Source: JBGCED01 sp045106055
GTDB lineage: Bacteria; Pseudomonadota; Alphaproteobacteria; CBDDJK01
Assembly: GCA_045106055.1 (NCBI GenBank)
Contig: JBGCED010000052.1
Coordinates: 1-14,801 of the forward strand
Direction: 5' to 3'
Length of the DNA stretch: 14,801 bases
The notes under the pieces are model-generated. The model ran no database searches and was not told the DNA's origin. It worked only from the letters and a program-made list of their open reading frames with translations. Shown here in pieces: positions 1 through 7,037 of the stretch; the stretch's first letter is position 1, and each line of letters opens with the position of its first letter. The position numbers and the translations under genes are program-made.

Positions 1-200
1 TTGAAATCTATGCCAAAATTATGAAAGCCCCGAAGCAAGCATCAGCAAAAGAAAAGCAATCGGTTGCAACCTATTTGGCGTTAAACCCTTTGTTTGAGAT
101 TCTTATTTCAGCCCTATCAAGCCTTGTGATGATCGCGGGATTTTATTTTCTAATAAAATGGATCGCCGCGCCGATCATCCCATTCATCCTTTTTATCTAG
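1..200 (+). CDS. C-terminal end of a membrane protein, 5' end outside window
   Basis: The frame starting at base 3 is open from the left edge to a TAG at 198-200 and gives 65 residues. The first half is charged and lysine-rich (KAPKQASAKEKQ). The second half is one long hydrophobic stretch, with motifs such as SSLVMIAGFYFLIKW, ending in a hydrophobic tail, so it is probably one or two membrane segments. An internal ATG at 21 could start a 59-residue small protein, but no Shine-Dalgarno sequence is obvious there and the frame stays open to the edge, so a partial gene is more likely. It converges on the DUF2306 gene and the two stop codons share bases 198-199. I do not recognise the family. Confidence 0.5.
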   Translation, partial: EIYAKIMKAPKQASAKEKQSVATYLALNPLFEILISALSSLVMIAGFYFLIKWIAAPIIPFILFI

Positions 201-592
201 CCAAAAACGACTTGGTACATGATGCGGCCAGGCAAAAAGGTAAATGCGCCTGCTACCAATAAGGCAAACACATATAATAAGATCATAAACCGTTTATGCT
301 TTTTAATGTCCTTATTGCGGGCTGCCTTTATGGCTTCATAAAGCGTCCAAATCGTAACAACAGATAAAATATGTATGGGGCTAAATGGCCCAATAATGTT
401 TAAACTGTGAATCCAAAAGCTGCTAAGGCTAACCAGCAGCATCAGCCCAACCCAGCCATAGCCAAGATATTTATGAATCACAGTCCCTTTTTTTGATACC
501 AGCTGCACCGCCCCCAAAATAACAGCGGCACAAGCAGCATAGGCATGCAGCGGAATTGGCGGTTGCGCAGCTGATAATATGTTAAAATCCAT
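197..592 (-). CDS. DUF2306 family four-helix membrane protein
   Basis: This 131-residue protein has about four membrane segments (near residues 15-31, 46-64, 72-90 and 102-122). The family features I recognise are a GTVIHKYLGY stretch (36-45), a PIHILS stretch (72-77), a KKHKRFM stretch (97-103) and FLPGRIM near the C-terminus (119-125). These match DUF2306, a family of small inner-membrane proteins of unknown function with conserved histidines (here H40, H74, H99), which might bind a cofactor or metal; that is inference. Length is normal for the family. The gene lies downstream of the BCCT gene on the same strand, but a strong terminator separates them, so it is probably transcribed separately. 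The Shine-Dalgarno region before its ATG is weak. Confidence 0.75.
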   Translation of the reverse strand: MDFNILSAAQPPIPLHAYAACAAVILGAVQLVSKKGTVIHKYLGYGWVGLMLLVSLSSFWIHSLNIIGPFSPIHILSVVTIWTLYEAIKAARNKDIKKHKRFMILLYVFALLVAGAFTFLPGRIMYQVVFG

Positions 593-624
593 TTTTAAAA
601 CTTTCTTAAAAAATATAGATAAAA

Positions 625-651
625 AAAGGCGTGCTGGTTAGGCACGCCTTT
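625..651 (-). terminator. Rho-independent terminator of the BCCT operon
   Basis: An inverted repeat with a 10-bp stem (arms 625-634 and 642-651, core AGGCGTGC/GCACGCCT) surrounds a 7-base loop. On the minus strand it is followed by a T run, read from the A run at 621-627. It lies 36 bases past the BCCT stop codon. The other orientation has a weaker T-rich tail (TTTCTTGTTTT), so it may act somewhat in both directions. Confidence 0.85.
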
Positions 652-686
652 CTTGTTTTATGATCGTGAAATCATTTAACGATTAT

Positions 687-2513
687 TTAGCCATTATCGG
701 CATTTTCCTTATCGCGCATACTGTCGCGAATTAAGGCTTTGCCAAGCGATATGGTCATCAGACCCATCACAAGTGCAAAAGGCAATGCCCCAATAATCAT
801 GGCGCTTTTCAAGGCATCCATCGGGTTTGCACCCCCATTGGCCTTTCCAGCAATCAGCAGCGTTCCAATCACCAGGGTAACCAAAACACCCCAAATGACC
901 CGATGCTTGATCCCAGCTTGAACATCGCCGCCTGCCATAATGGTATTCATAACCAAAATGCCAGAATCAGCAGAAGTAACCAAGAAGGTTAGGATCAAGA
1001 CAACGCACATGATCGTGATGCCGCTAAGCAAAGGACCAGAGATCATTTCGCCCAATGTGACAAATAATTTTGCCTCATTTGATGCGCCAACGATTGCGCC
1101 CGTTGCTGAACTTCCAAGTTCCAGATCAATTGCTGTTCCGCCAAGAATGGTCATCCATGCAAAACAAACAAGTGCTGGTGCAATCACGCAGCCAAGGATG
1201 AACTGACGAACCGTCCGCCCCCTTGAAATGCGCGCTAGGAACAACCCAACAAAGGGTGAGAACGCGATCCACCATGCATAATAAAAGGTGGTCCATCCTG
1301 ATTGCCAGCCAAATTGACGGCCTTGCTCACCCGCAGAATAGGCTGCAACCAGCACATCTTGCGGCAAGGCAGCAGCTTGACCTGTAAGGCTTGCAACAAA
1401 CCCATCATAGCTGCCCCAAGCATTGGTTGCCCCTGCAAATAAATCACTTGCATAAGGTGCTGCTTGTTGCGGAAGATTTGCCGTAAATTCACTTAGGGAC
1501 AGTGAAAAGAAAGCCCCAAAGCTTAATTGTACAAAATGGGAAATATAATCAATCAATGCGCTTGCATAGGTTGACATTGCAAAAGCAAAAGACCCAAAGA
1601 TGATGAAGGTTAGCAATAAAATAATGGATAATACCAGATTGAGGTTGGATAGATATTTAACCCCTTTATCAACACCCGTTACCGCCGATACAATCGATGA
1701 TAGCATGATGATGATCAATGCGGTGATTAACCCAACCGCACTTGGCGCAGGTGCATCCCCGCCAATGCCGTCCATCAACCATCCCATATCGGTGATTGCA
1801 TAAATCCCTTCAACCAGCTGGGTAACCCCAAAGCCAATTGTTACCGATACGCCAAGAATGGTTGCAACCACCCCAAGAATATCCGCAAGGTGACCAAGCG
1901 GGCCATTAACATGACGACCAAGCAAGGGGGTAAGCGCCGAGCGAATCGTCAGCGGCATATTCCTTGTATAAGCATAATAAGATAAGGAAAGCCCCGTAAT
2001 CACATAGATCGCCCATGCGTGAAATCCATAATGCAAGAATGTATAGCGATAAGCAAATTCAACTGATTCTGGTGAATTTGGGGTAACATCGCCCGCGATA
2101 ATGCCAGGATTTGATCCCCAAATGCCAACGGGTTCTGCGGTTGCAAAGACCATAAGCCCAACCCCAAGACCAGCACCAAACATCATGGAAAACCACGAGA
2201 AGTTTGAAAATTCTGGCTTTTCACCAGGGGTTCCCATCAAGCGGCTGCCAGATTGGGGGACAATCGCAACAACGAATAAGAAAAATGCAAATAATCCCAC
2301 CAAAATAATATAGACCGCATTGAAATCAACCAAAAGACGGGCATTCAAGCTTCCTAAAACGCCATTTGCATTGCCTGGCCAGACCAAAGCCCAAATCACA
2401 AGCAGCACGATAATGCCTTTACTAAATACAGCAATCGGGGTGCTGTTCCCTGCGTAAAATCCGCTCGCTGCCGAGGGGATTTGCACATCTGTAAATGGTT
2501 CTTTAAGCGCCAT
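687..2513 (-). CDS. BCCT family transporter (betaine/choline/carnitine type)
   Basis: This 608-residue inner-membrane carrier has about 12 hydrophobic segments. The BCCT signatures are clear: the glycine-rich GAGLGVG stretch (113-119) followed by ATAEP (124-128), HYGFHAWAIY (161-170), the family motif GWTTFYYAWW (406-415) running into SPFVGLFLARISRGR, and TSADSG (513-518). Compared from memory with BetP, the sodium-site side chains correspond to F510, T513 and S514, so sodium coupling is plausible. The aromatic substrate cage is altered: BetP W189 and W377 appear as Y162 and F418, while W194, Y197 and W374 are kept as W167, Y170 and W415. The substrate is therefore a betaine-like compound that cannot be named. 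A good Shine-Dalgarno sequence (AAAAAGGAG) lies 7 bases before the ATG. It is the last gene of the minus-strand operon. Confidence 0.93.
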   Translation of the reverse strand: MALKEPFTDVQIPSAASGFYAGNSTPIAVFSKGIIVLLVIWALVWPGNANGVLGSLNARLLVDFNAVYIILVGLFAFFLFVVAIVPQSGSRLMGTPGEKPEFSNFSWFSMMFGAGLGVGLMVFATAEPVGIWGSNPGIIAGDVTPNSPESVEFAYRYTFLHYGFHAWAIYVITGLSLSYYAYTRNMPLTIRSALTPLLGRHVNGPLGHLADILGVVATILGVSVTIGFGVTQLVEGIYAITDMGWLMDGIGGDAPAPSAVGLITALIIIMLSSIVSAVTGVDKGVKYLSNLNLVLSIILLLTFIIFGSFAFAMSTYASALIDYISHFVQLSFGAFFSLSLSEFTANLPQQAAPYASDLFAGATNAWGSYDGFVASLTGQAAALPQDVLVAAYSAGEQGRQFGWQSGWTTFYYAWWIAFSPFVGLFLARISRGRTVRQFILGCVIAPALVCFAWMTILGGTAIDLELGSSATGAIVGASNEAKLFVTLGEMISGPLLSGITIMCVVLILTFLVTSADSGILVMNTIMAGGDVQAGIKHRVIWGVLVTLVIGTLLIAGKANGGANPMDALKSAMIIGALPFALVMGLMTISLGKALIRDSMRDKENADNG

Positions 2514-2571
2514 TTATTTTCTCCTTTTTAAAAAATACTAAATTTACTTACTGTTCGTTTCGTTATTTCAT

Positions 2572-2606
2572 CACTCTTTCAAGATAAACACTCTTATCAA
2601 GATAAA
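2572..2606. repeat. 17/18-base tandem duplication at the 3' end of the Ldh2-family gene
   Basis: The motif CACTCTTTCAAGATAAA (2572-2588) is immediately repeated as CACTCTTATCAAGATAAA (2589-2606) with one extra base. The second copy contains the stop codon of the oxidoreductase gene (2597-2599). The rest of the 83-base gap to the BCCT gene holds only the BCCT ribosome binding site and AT-rich sequence. Confidence 0.8.
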
Positions 2607-3607
2607 AATGTTGAAATTTGGTCAATGGTTTTAAGGCTGACCGCAACGCCGCTGGTCATTGCCTTATCCCGATTGTTCTTGCGTCCGCTGCCAGGCAGCC
2701 TTGCGCCTGATTGTGCGGTAATGGCTTGTGTTAGCATTGCGATTTTATCTGCGAACCCGCCGCCTGCGCTTAATTCAGGTGCGATTGCGATAAAAAACTG
2801 CCCTGTTTTGGGCGGCCCGCCCGCTGTGCCTGAAAAGGGCGATGCTTCAATGCCCAAATGTGCGCCGCTTAATGCAGCCGCCATAATTTCAACCAATAAA
2901 CCGATCCCAACCCCCTTATACCCGCCAGAGGGAACCATTGAACCCGCAAGCCCGCGCTTTGGATCGGTGGTGGGATTGCCATCTTGATCAAGCGCCCAGC
3001 CCAGCGGAATATCCTTTTCTTCGCGCAGATGCTTCATCACTTCGCTTTTTGCAATGGCACTTGCGCTTTGATCGATTAAAATATCGGGTTCGCCCGCTTT
3101 ATTTGGGGTTGCGATTGAAAAAGGATTGGTGCCAATGACGGGCTTGCTGCCCCCTGCTGGGGCGATGGATGCGGGCGCATTGGTAAAACCAATCCCCACC
3201 AATCCTGCAAGCGCAAGCTGGCGTGTATAAAAACCAAGCACCCCGCAATTATAGCTGTTGGATACAGATAAAGCCGCGATGCCATTTGCTTTTGCCATCG
3301 GGATAAGATCATTAAAGCCCGCCAAGATTGCGGGCTGCGCAAAGCCTGTTTTTGCATCGGCGCGCAATAGGCTTGCTGCTGCCTTGGTAATGATGGGCGT
3401 TGCCCCGCCATCCACCTTGCCGCAGTTTAAATGTTCGGCATAAATTGGCACATAGGCAAGCCCGTGGGATGCAATCCCTTCGGCTTCGGTTTCGCGCACC
3501 GCAACCGCAACCGCGCGTGCATTATCGCTTGATGCCCCGCACGCAACCAGTGCATCACAAGCCATGCGTTCAATTTCATCCAAAGAAAGGGTTTTTGTTG
3601 CTATCAT
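2597..3607 (-). CDS. Ldh2/malate dehydrogenase-family NAD(P)-dependent oxidoreductase
   Basis: This 336-residue cytoplasmic enzyme belongs to the family (PF02615) that contains sulfolactate dehydrogenase ComC, malate/lactate/ureidoglycolate dehydrogenases and delta1-piperideine-2-carboxylate or pyrroline-2-carboxylate reductases. Visible family features are ASHG (46-49, with the likely catalytic H48), the NSYNCGVLG stretch (117-125), NAPASIAPAGG (143-153), IGTNPFSIATP (158-168) and GGYKGVGIGLLVEI (228-241). Length is normal. N120 sits where many members have a histidine after the NS pair, which may mark a subfamily with a different substrate. The gene starts 40 bases after the DUF3726 gene and is followed 83 bases later by the BCCT gene. 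It probably interconverts a 2-hydroxy or 2-amino/imino acid with its 2-oxo or cyclic imine form in the operon's pathway; the exact reaction is inference. Confidence 0.9.
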   Translation of the reverse strand: MIATKTLSLDEIERMACDALVACGASSDNARAVAVAVRETEAEGIASHGLAYVPIYAEHLNCGKVDGGATPIITKAAASLLRADAKTGFAQPAILAGFNDLIPMAKANGIAALSVSNSYNCGVLGFYTRQLALAGLVGIGFTNAPASIAPAGGSKPVIGTNPFSIATPNKAGEPDILIDQSASAIAKSEVMKHLREEKDIPLGWALDQDGNPTTDPKRGLAGSMVPSGGYKGVGIGLLVEIMAAALSGAHLGIEASPFSGTAGGPPKTGQFFIAIAPELSAGGGFADKIAMLTQAITAQSGARLPGSGRKNNRDKAMTSGVAVSLKTIDQISTFLS

Positions 3608-3647
3608 CTTTTATTATCTGTCTTAATATTCTTATTTTATTGATCAT

Positions 3648-4367
3648 TTAATCATGGTCTGTTACGCCCGCGCCCGCGCCTTTTAACCGCGATTCCTCGG
3701 TCGCGGGGGCGTATATTTTATGGGCTAGGCGTAAGATTTCACACATAATATCCTCATCTACATAAGCACGATGCGCGATATTTCGTCGCTTGTCAATGAT
3801 CTTGTCGGGGATATTATCCGTGACTCTGTCAACCGCCATTACGCTTTTTTTAATCATAAGGTCACTTGCAATATGCCATTTTTGCGGATCATCAGCAATG
3901 AATGAAAAGCAAGGTTCATCAGCTGCCATATTAAAATGAGCAGTTCCATGCTGGGTTTTTGCGCAAAGCGGGATGCGCCAAATTTTTGATAATTCAGCAA
4001 TGAAGGGCAGGATGAATAAGGGGGTATGAAGCTTGCTAAGTGTGATGGGAAGCGCATTTGATTGCCGCGCGCGATCAAGCAGTGCGATTCCAGCATATAA
4101 GGGAGATAGCCCATGCGTTGCGCGCAAAATACGGGATTGATTATCTGCTGCGCTATGATTGGGTTTAAGCTGGGCTGCTGGATATTGCAAAAGATGATCT
4201 AGCAGTTTAATCAAAGCACCGCAGCCATCAAAGCCATAGCGGCACAGAAAAACAGTACCAAAGGCTGCGTCTTCGGCTAATCCCCAATCCAGCCCTGCGC
4301 CTTTGGCGGCTTTAAGCGAAAGCGCGCGAATTTCATTTAACGCATAATTGGGATGATATGGCGGCAT
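3648..4367 (-). CDS. DUF3726 domain protein
   Basis: This is a 239-residue soluble protein. The N-terminal pattern NEIRALSLKAAKGAGLDWGL (11-30) followed by AEDAA, and the C-terminal SRLKGAGAGVTDHD (226-239), are what I recognise as the two conserved ends of DUF3726. The middle has few motifs I can assign. No biochemical role is known to me. It may act as an accessory or structural partner of a neighbouring enzyme, since it sits between the 555-residue unknown (20-base gap) and the Ldh2-family gene (40-base gap). The start fits the family's usual N-terminus, although the Shine-Dalgarno sequence upstream is poor, which fits translation coupled to the preceding gene. Confidence 0.8.
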   Translation of the reverse strand: MPPYHPNYALNEIRALSLKAAKGAGLDWGLAEDAAFGTVFLCRYGFDGCGALIKLLDHLLQYPAAQLKPNHSAADNQSRILRATHGLSPLYAGIALLDRARQSNALPITLSKLHTPLFILPFIAELSKIWRIPLCAKTQHGTAHFNMAADEPCFSFIADDPQKWHIASDLMIKKSVMAVDRVTDNIPDKIIDKRRNIAHRAYVDEDIMCEILRLAHKIYAPATEESRLKGAGAGVTDHD

Positions 4368-4387
4368 TTATTTATATATGACCTATT

Positions 4388-6055
4388 TTAAGGGGCGGCA
4401 TAGACCCAATCATCAGCATTTTCAAGATTAAGCTGATCGGGATAGGGCGCGCCGTTAAACATGGCGATTCTGACCCAGCGATCCGAGCGCGGATCAAAGC
4501 GGGTTGCGCCAAAGAAAGATAATTTGGCGCGCAACATATCAATTGGCATTAAATCTGCGCCCAGCACATTATCTTGAATTTCGCTATAAGCCATATCGGC
4601 ATAAAGCTGAATGCGGCGGATAATTCTCCGAAATTGCGGATATTCGTCAATAAAATCGGCAATAATTTCATCGCCGCGCCTTTGTAAAAGTGCCTGATGA
4701 GCGTTAAAGGCTTGAAAGCCAATGCCAAGCGGCTGTTCATAAGGATCAAGCTTTTCTTCAAACCGCTCGCCCAATCTGGGTTCAAGCTTTTCTTGTGAAA
4801 CATACCAAATGCGGCTTATATGGGCGTGATTATCCCAATCTTCTGCCAATGCCCAGCCAAAGCGCCGCTGAATTATATCCATTAATTCTTGATTGGTCAT
4901 GCTGCCATCAATCGCAAAATCGCTGTGATCGCTGTGCATTTCATGCTGCAAGCGGTCTGTAATTTCTGGATAGGGTTCAAGGATCAAGGATGCCAGCCAT
5001 TCTTGCCCCTCAAGGCTTAAATGATCTTGCGACCATGCAATCAATGAATCCCACGCATTTTGCTGATCCAAGCAATTTGCGTTAAGCTTTTGCTCTATTT
5101 TTTTAATATCTTCATGCAGGATTTTGATTTTCCCTGCTTGTAATTCATGGTCTGTTTGCCAGTTTAGCGCAGATAATTGCGCGCGTTTGAAGATGTTTAA
5201 AAAATATGTTTTTTCTGTTTCTTGAAGGGTTTTAATTGCCCGCACATGGGCGATGGCTTGTTCGCGCGCTTGTATCCATTGATGCAAAAGCGCGGGATGA
5301 TTGACCAAGAAAGGTGCCATGCCAAGCCCCGTTGAATTGCCAATGCTGATCCTTTTTGCCAAATCATCATCAAGGCGAACCGCTTGATCCCCGCCTTTTT
5401 CAACCGCCAAATGCTCGATTAAATCCTTCACAAAGGCGCGGGTTAAAAATACCGATAGCATTTCAACTTGAAAGGGCGCGCGCAATTCGCGGCGATCTTG
5501 GATCATTTGGCGATCTGCTGATCCAAATTTGCCCGATCCATAAACGGCGGTTGTGCGCATTAAATAACCAACCTTGTCAATTTCACATTGGCTGGGTTGC
5601 TGCCCTGCGGCAAGCTTATTAAGCACATAATCCCACAGCCGCACCGAACGGTTTGCGCGCGATAGGGATAATTCTGTGTGGCTGATGCGCCCCGCCTCTT
5701 GCTTTGGCACATTCTTAAAAAGGCGGGCAATATCGGCATCATCAGGCACACCGTCAAACAGTGTAAAGGTTGCATCCCATGCGGTTGCAATCACCCGATC
5801 AGAGCGTTGATCCGCAGGCAGATCATGCGCAAAAGCCACCAGCGAATAGCAGCCATTTGGCGTTTTTGCCGTATAGACGGCAACCCCTTCGCCTTTTGAA
5901 TTAATGTCAAAACGCGGGCGTGTAAATTGCCATTGTTCCGCAGCCATGCGGCGGGTTAATTGCCGCATAAAGCTTAGGCGGCATTGATGAAATGCGCCCA
6001 GCCTTGCAAGCTTCATCATCATTTCAGGCGGGCGCAGATTTAAGCTTTCAGCCAT
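4388..6055 (-). CDS. Conserved-looking protein of unknown function, 555 residues
   Basis: I do not recognise an assigned domain. The frame is open upstream to an ATG at 6247, but I place the start at the ATG at 6055. It overlaps the stop of the M19-like gene by 8 bases (ATGGCTGA), and the residues upstream of it read as out-of-frame M19 sequence. With that start there are no membrane segments or signal peptide. Stretches that look like conserved motifs are AFAHDLP (74-80) with VIATAWDATFTLFDG (88-102), SLSRANRSVRLWDYV (130-144), GYLMRTTAVYGSGKFG (163-178) and ISIGNSTGLGMAPFLVNHP (236-254). Residues about 275-330 are helical and charged, possibly a short coiled coil. The last 110 residues are rich in W, R and D. 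Its place inside a catabolic operon suggests an enzyme or enzyme partner. YGSGKFG and GNSTGLG could be phosphate- or ligand-binding loops, but that is a guess. Confidence 0.75.
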   Translation of the reverse strand: MAESLNLRPPEMMMKLARLGAFHQCRLSFMRQLTRRMAAEQWQFTRPRFDINSKGEGVAVYTAKTPNGCYSLVAFAHDLPADQRSDRVIATAWDATFTLFDGVPDDADIARLFKNVPKQEAGRISHTELSLSRANRSVRLWDYVLNKLAAGQQPSQCEIDKVGYLMRTTAVYGSGKFGSADRQMIQDRRELRAPFQVEMLSVFLTRAFVKDLIEHLAVEKGGDQAVRLDDDLAKRISIGNSTGLGMAPFLVNHPALLHQWIQAREQAIAHVRAIKTLQETEKTYFLNIFKRAQLSALNWQTDHELQAGKIKILHEDIKKIEQKLNANCLDQQNAWDSLIAWSQDHLSLEGQEWLASLILEPYPEITDRLQHEMHSDHSDFAIDGSMTNQELMDIIQRRFGWALAEDWDNHAHISRIWYVSQEKLEPRLGERFEEKLDPYEQPLGIGFQAFNAHQALLQRRGDEIIADFIDEYPQFRRIIRRIQLYADMAYSEIQDNVLGADLMPIDMLRAKLSFFGATRFDPRSDRWVRIAMFNGAPYPDQLNLENADDWVYAAP

Positions 6056-7037
6056 GTTGCGTGCCAGTTTGCGCGACAAAGCTTTCTTTGAAAAAGCGAT
6101 ACCAATTTGCGCCCATAAAGCCTTCAATTTCACTTGAACGCATCCCTGCTGCGCGTAATCCCTTTTCAATATTGCCAAAATCACGATTATCTTGAAACCA
6201 TGATGGCATGGCTGGAAATCCAGGATTGCTTGCCGATCCCTCGCCATAATCCATTGCCTTTGTCCAGCGTCCGACCCGCATCCAGGTTACAATTTCATCA
6301 GGTTGGTCTTGGCATAAATCCGACCCCAGCCCAAAATGCTGCGCGCCATAGCGGTTTGATGCTGCCTTAACCATATCGCAAAAGCTTTCAAGCGTGCAGC
6401 TTGACCCTGATTGCAAATGATGCGGATAAAGTGAAAATCCCATCATGCCGCCTTTTTTTGTAACCGCATCAATTACTTCATGCTTTTTATTGCGCAGGGC
6501 TGCCGACCATTCATGGGGATTTGCATGGGTGATCGCAATGGGGCGGGTGCTTATGCTTGCAGCTTCAATCGTTGATTGATCCGCAGAATGGCTCATATCA
6601 ATCACCAACCCAACCCGATTCATTTCCTTAATCACTTCGCGCCCCATGCGGCTTATGCCTGCATCCACAGGTTCATAACAGCCAGAAGCCAGCAAGGATT
6701 GATTATTATAGGTAAGCTGCATGAATCTTGCGCCCAAGCGATGGACGATCTCAACCAGCCCAATATCATCTTCGATTGGGCTGCAATTTTGAAAGCCAAA
6801 AAACACAGCGGTGACATTGTTTTTGCGCGCAAGGTCAATATCTTCCGCCCATAGGCCGCGCATGATTAACTCTGGATAACGCTCGAACCATCTGTTCCAG
6901 CGTTCAAAATTTGCAACGGTTTCGCGAAAATTTTCATGATATGCGATGGTGACATGAATGGCATCCACCTTGCCCGCTTGTAATTGCTGAAAGATTTTTT
7001 CAGACCAATTCACATATTGCAGACAATCGATTCGCAT
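6048..7037 (-). CDS. Peptidase M19 (membrane dipeptidase)-like protein lacking several metal ligands
   Basis: This 329-residue protein shows the amidohydrolase-like fold pattern of M19 renal-type dipeptidases: an ID start (3-4), LGARFMQLTY (101-110), VIDMSH (145-150, H150), PIAITHANP (166-174, H171) and GLGSDL (236-241, D240). Despite the family name there is no signal peptide, so it is expected in the cytoplasm. The N-terminal DGHND-type motif, whose His and Asp bind zinc, reads D4-C-L-Q-Y here. The bridging Glu, normally in an EGGH-like motif, reads GFQNC (81-85) with Q83. A di-zinc peptidase site is therefore unlikely as drawn. From memory, similar M19-like proteins sit in the dimethylglycine (dgc) operon of Pseudomonas (PA5396), which links the subfamily to N-methylamine catabolism. 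The start codon overlaps the aldehyde dehydrogenase stop by 1 base (TAATG). Confidence 0.85.
   Translation of the reverse strand: MRIDCLQYVNWSEKIFQQLQAGKVDAIHVTIAYHENFRETVANFERWNRWFERYPELIMRGLWAEDIDLARKNNVTAVFFGFQNCSPIEDDIGLVEIVHRLGARFMQLTYNNQSLLASGCYEPVDAGISRMGREVIKEMNRVGLVIDMSHSADQSTIEAASISTRPIAITHANPHEWSAALRNKKHEVIDAVTKKGGMMGFSLYPHHLQSGSSCTLESFCDMVKAASNRYGAQHFGLGSDLCQDQPDEIVTWMRVGRWTKAMDYGEGSASNPGFPAMPSWFQDNRDFGNIEKGLRAAGMRSSEIEGFMGANWYRFFKESFVAQTGTQHG

Noticed and set aside
2625..2987. 120-residue plus-strand open frame opposite the Ldh2-family gene
   Set aside because: It is antisense to a clear enzyme gene, has no ribosome binding site or recognisable motif, and its composition mirrors the opposite codons.
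3076..3411. 111-residue minus-strand frame inside the Ldh2-family gene
   Set aside because: It is an out-of-frame shadow of the enzyme, whose motifs run unbroken in the main frame, so it does not indicate a frameshift.
6056..6247. Upstream extension of the 555-residue gene to the ATG at 6247
   Set aside because: The added 64 residues read through the M19-like gene in another frame. The ATG at 6055 with an 8-base stop/start overlap is the natural coupled start.
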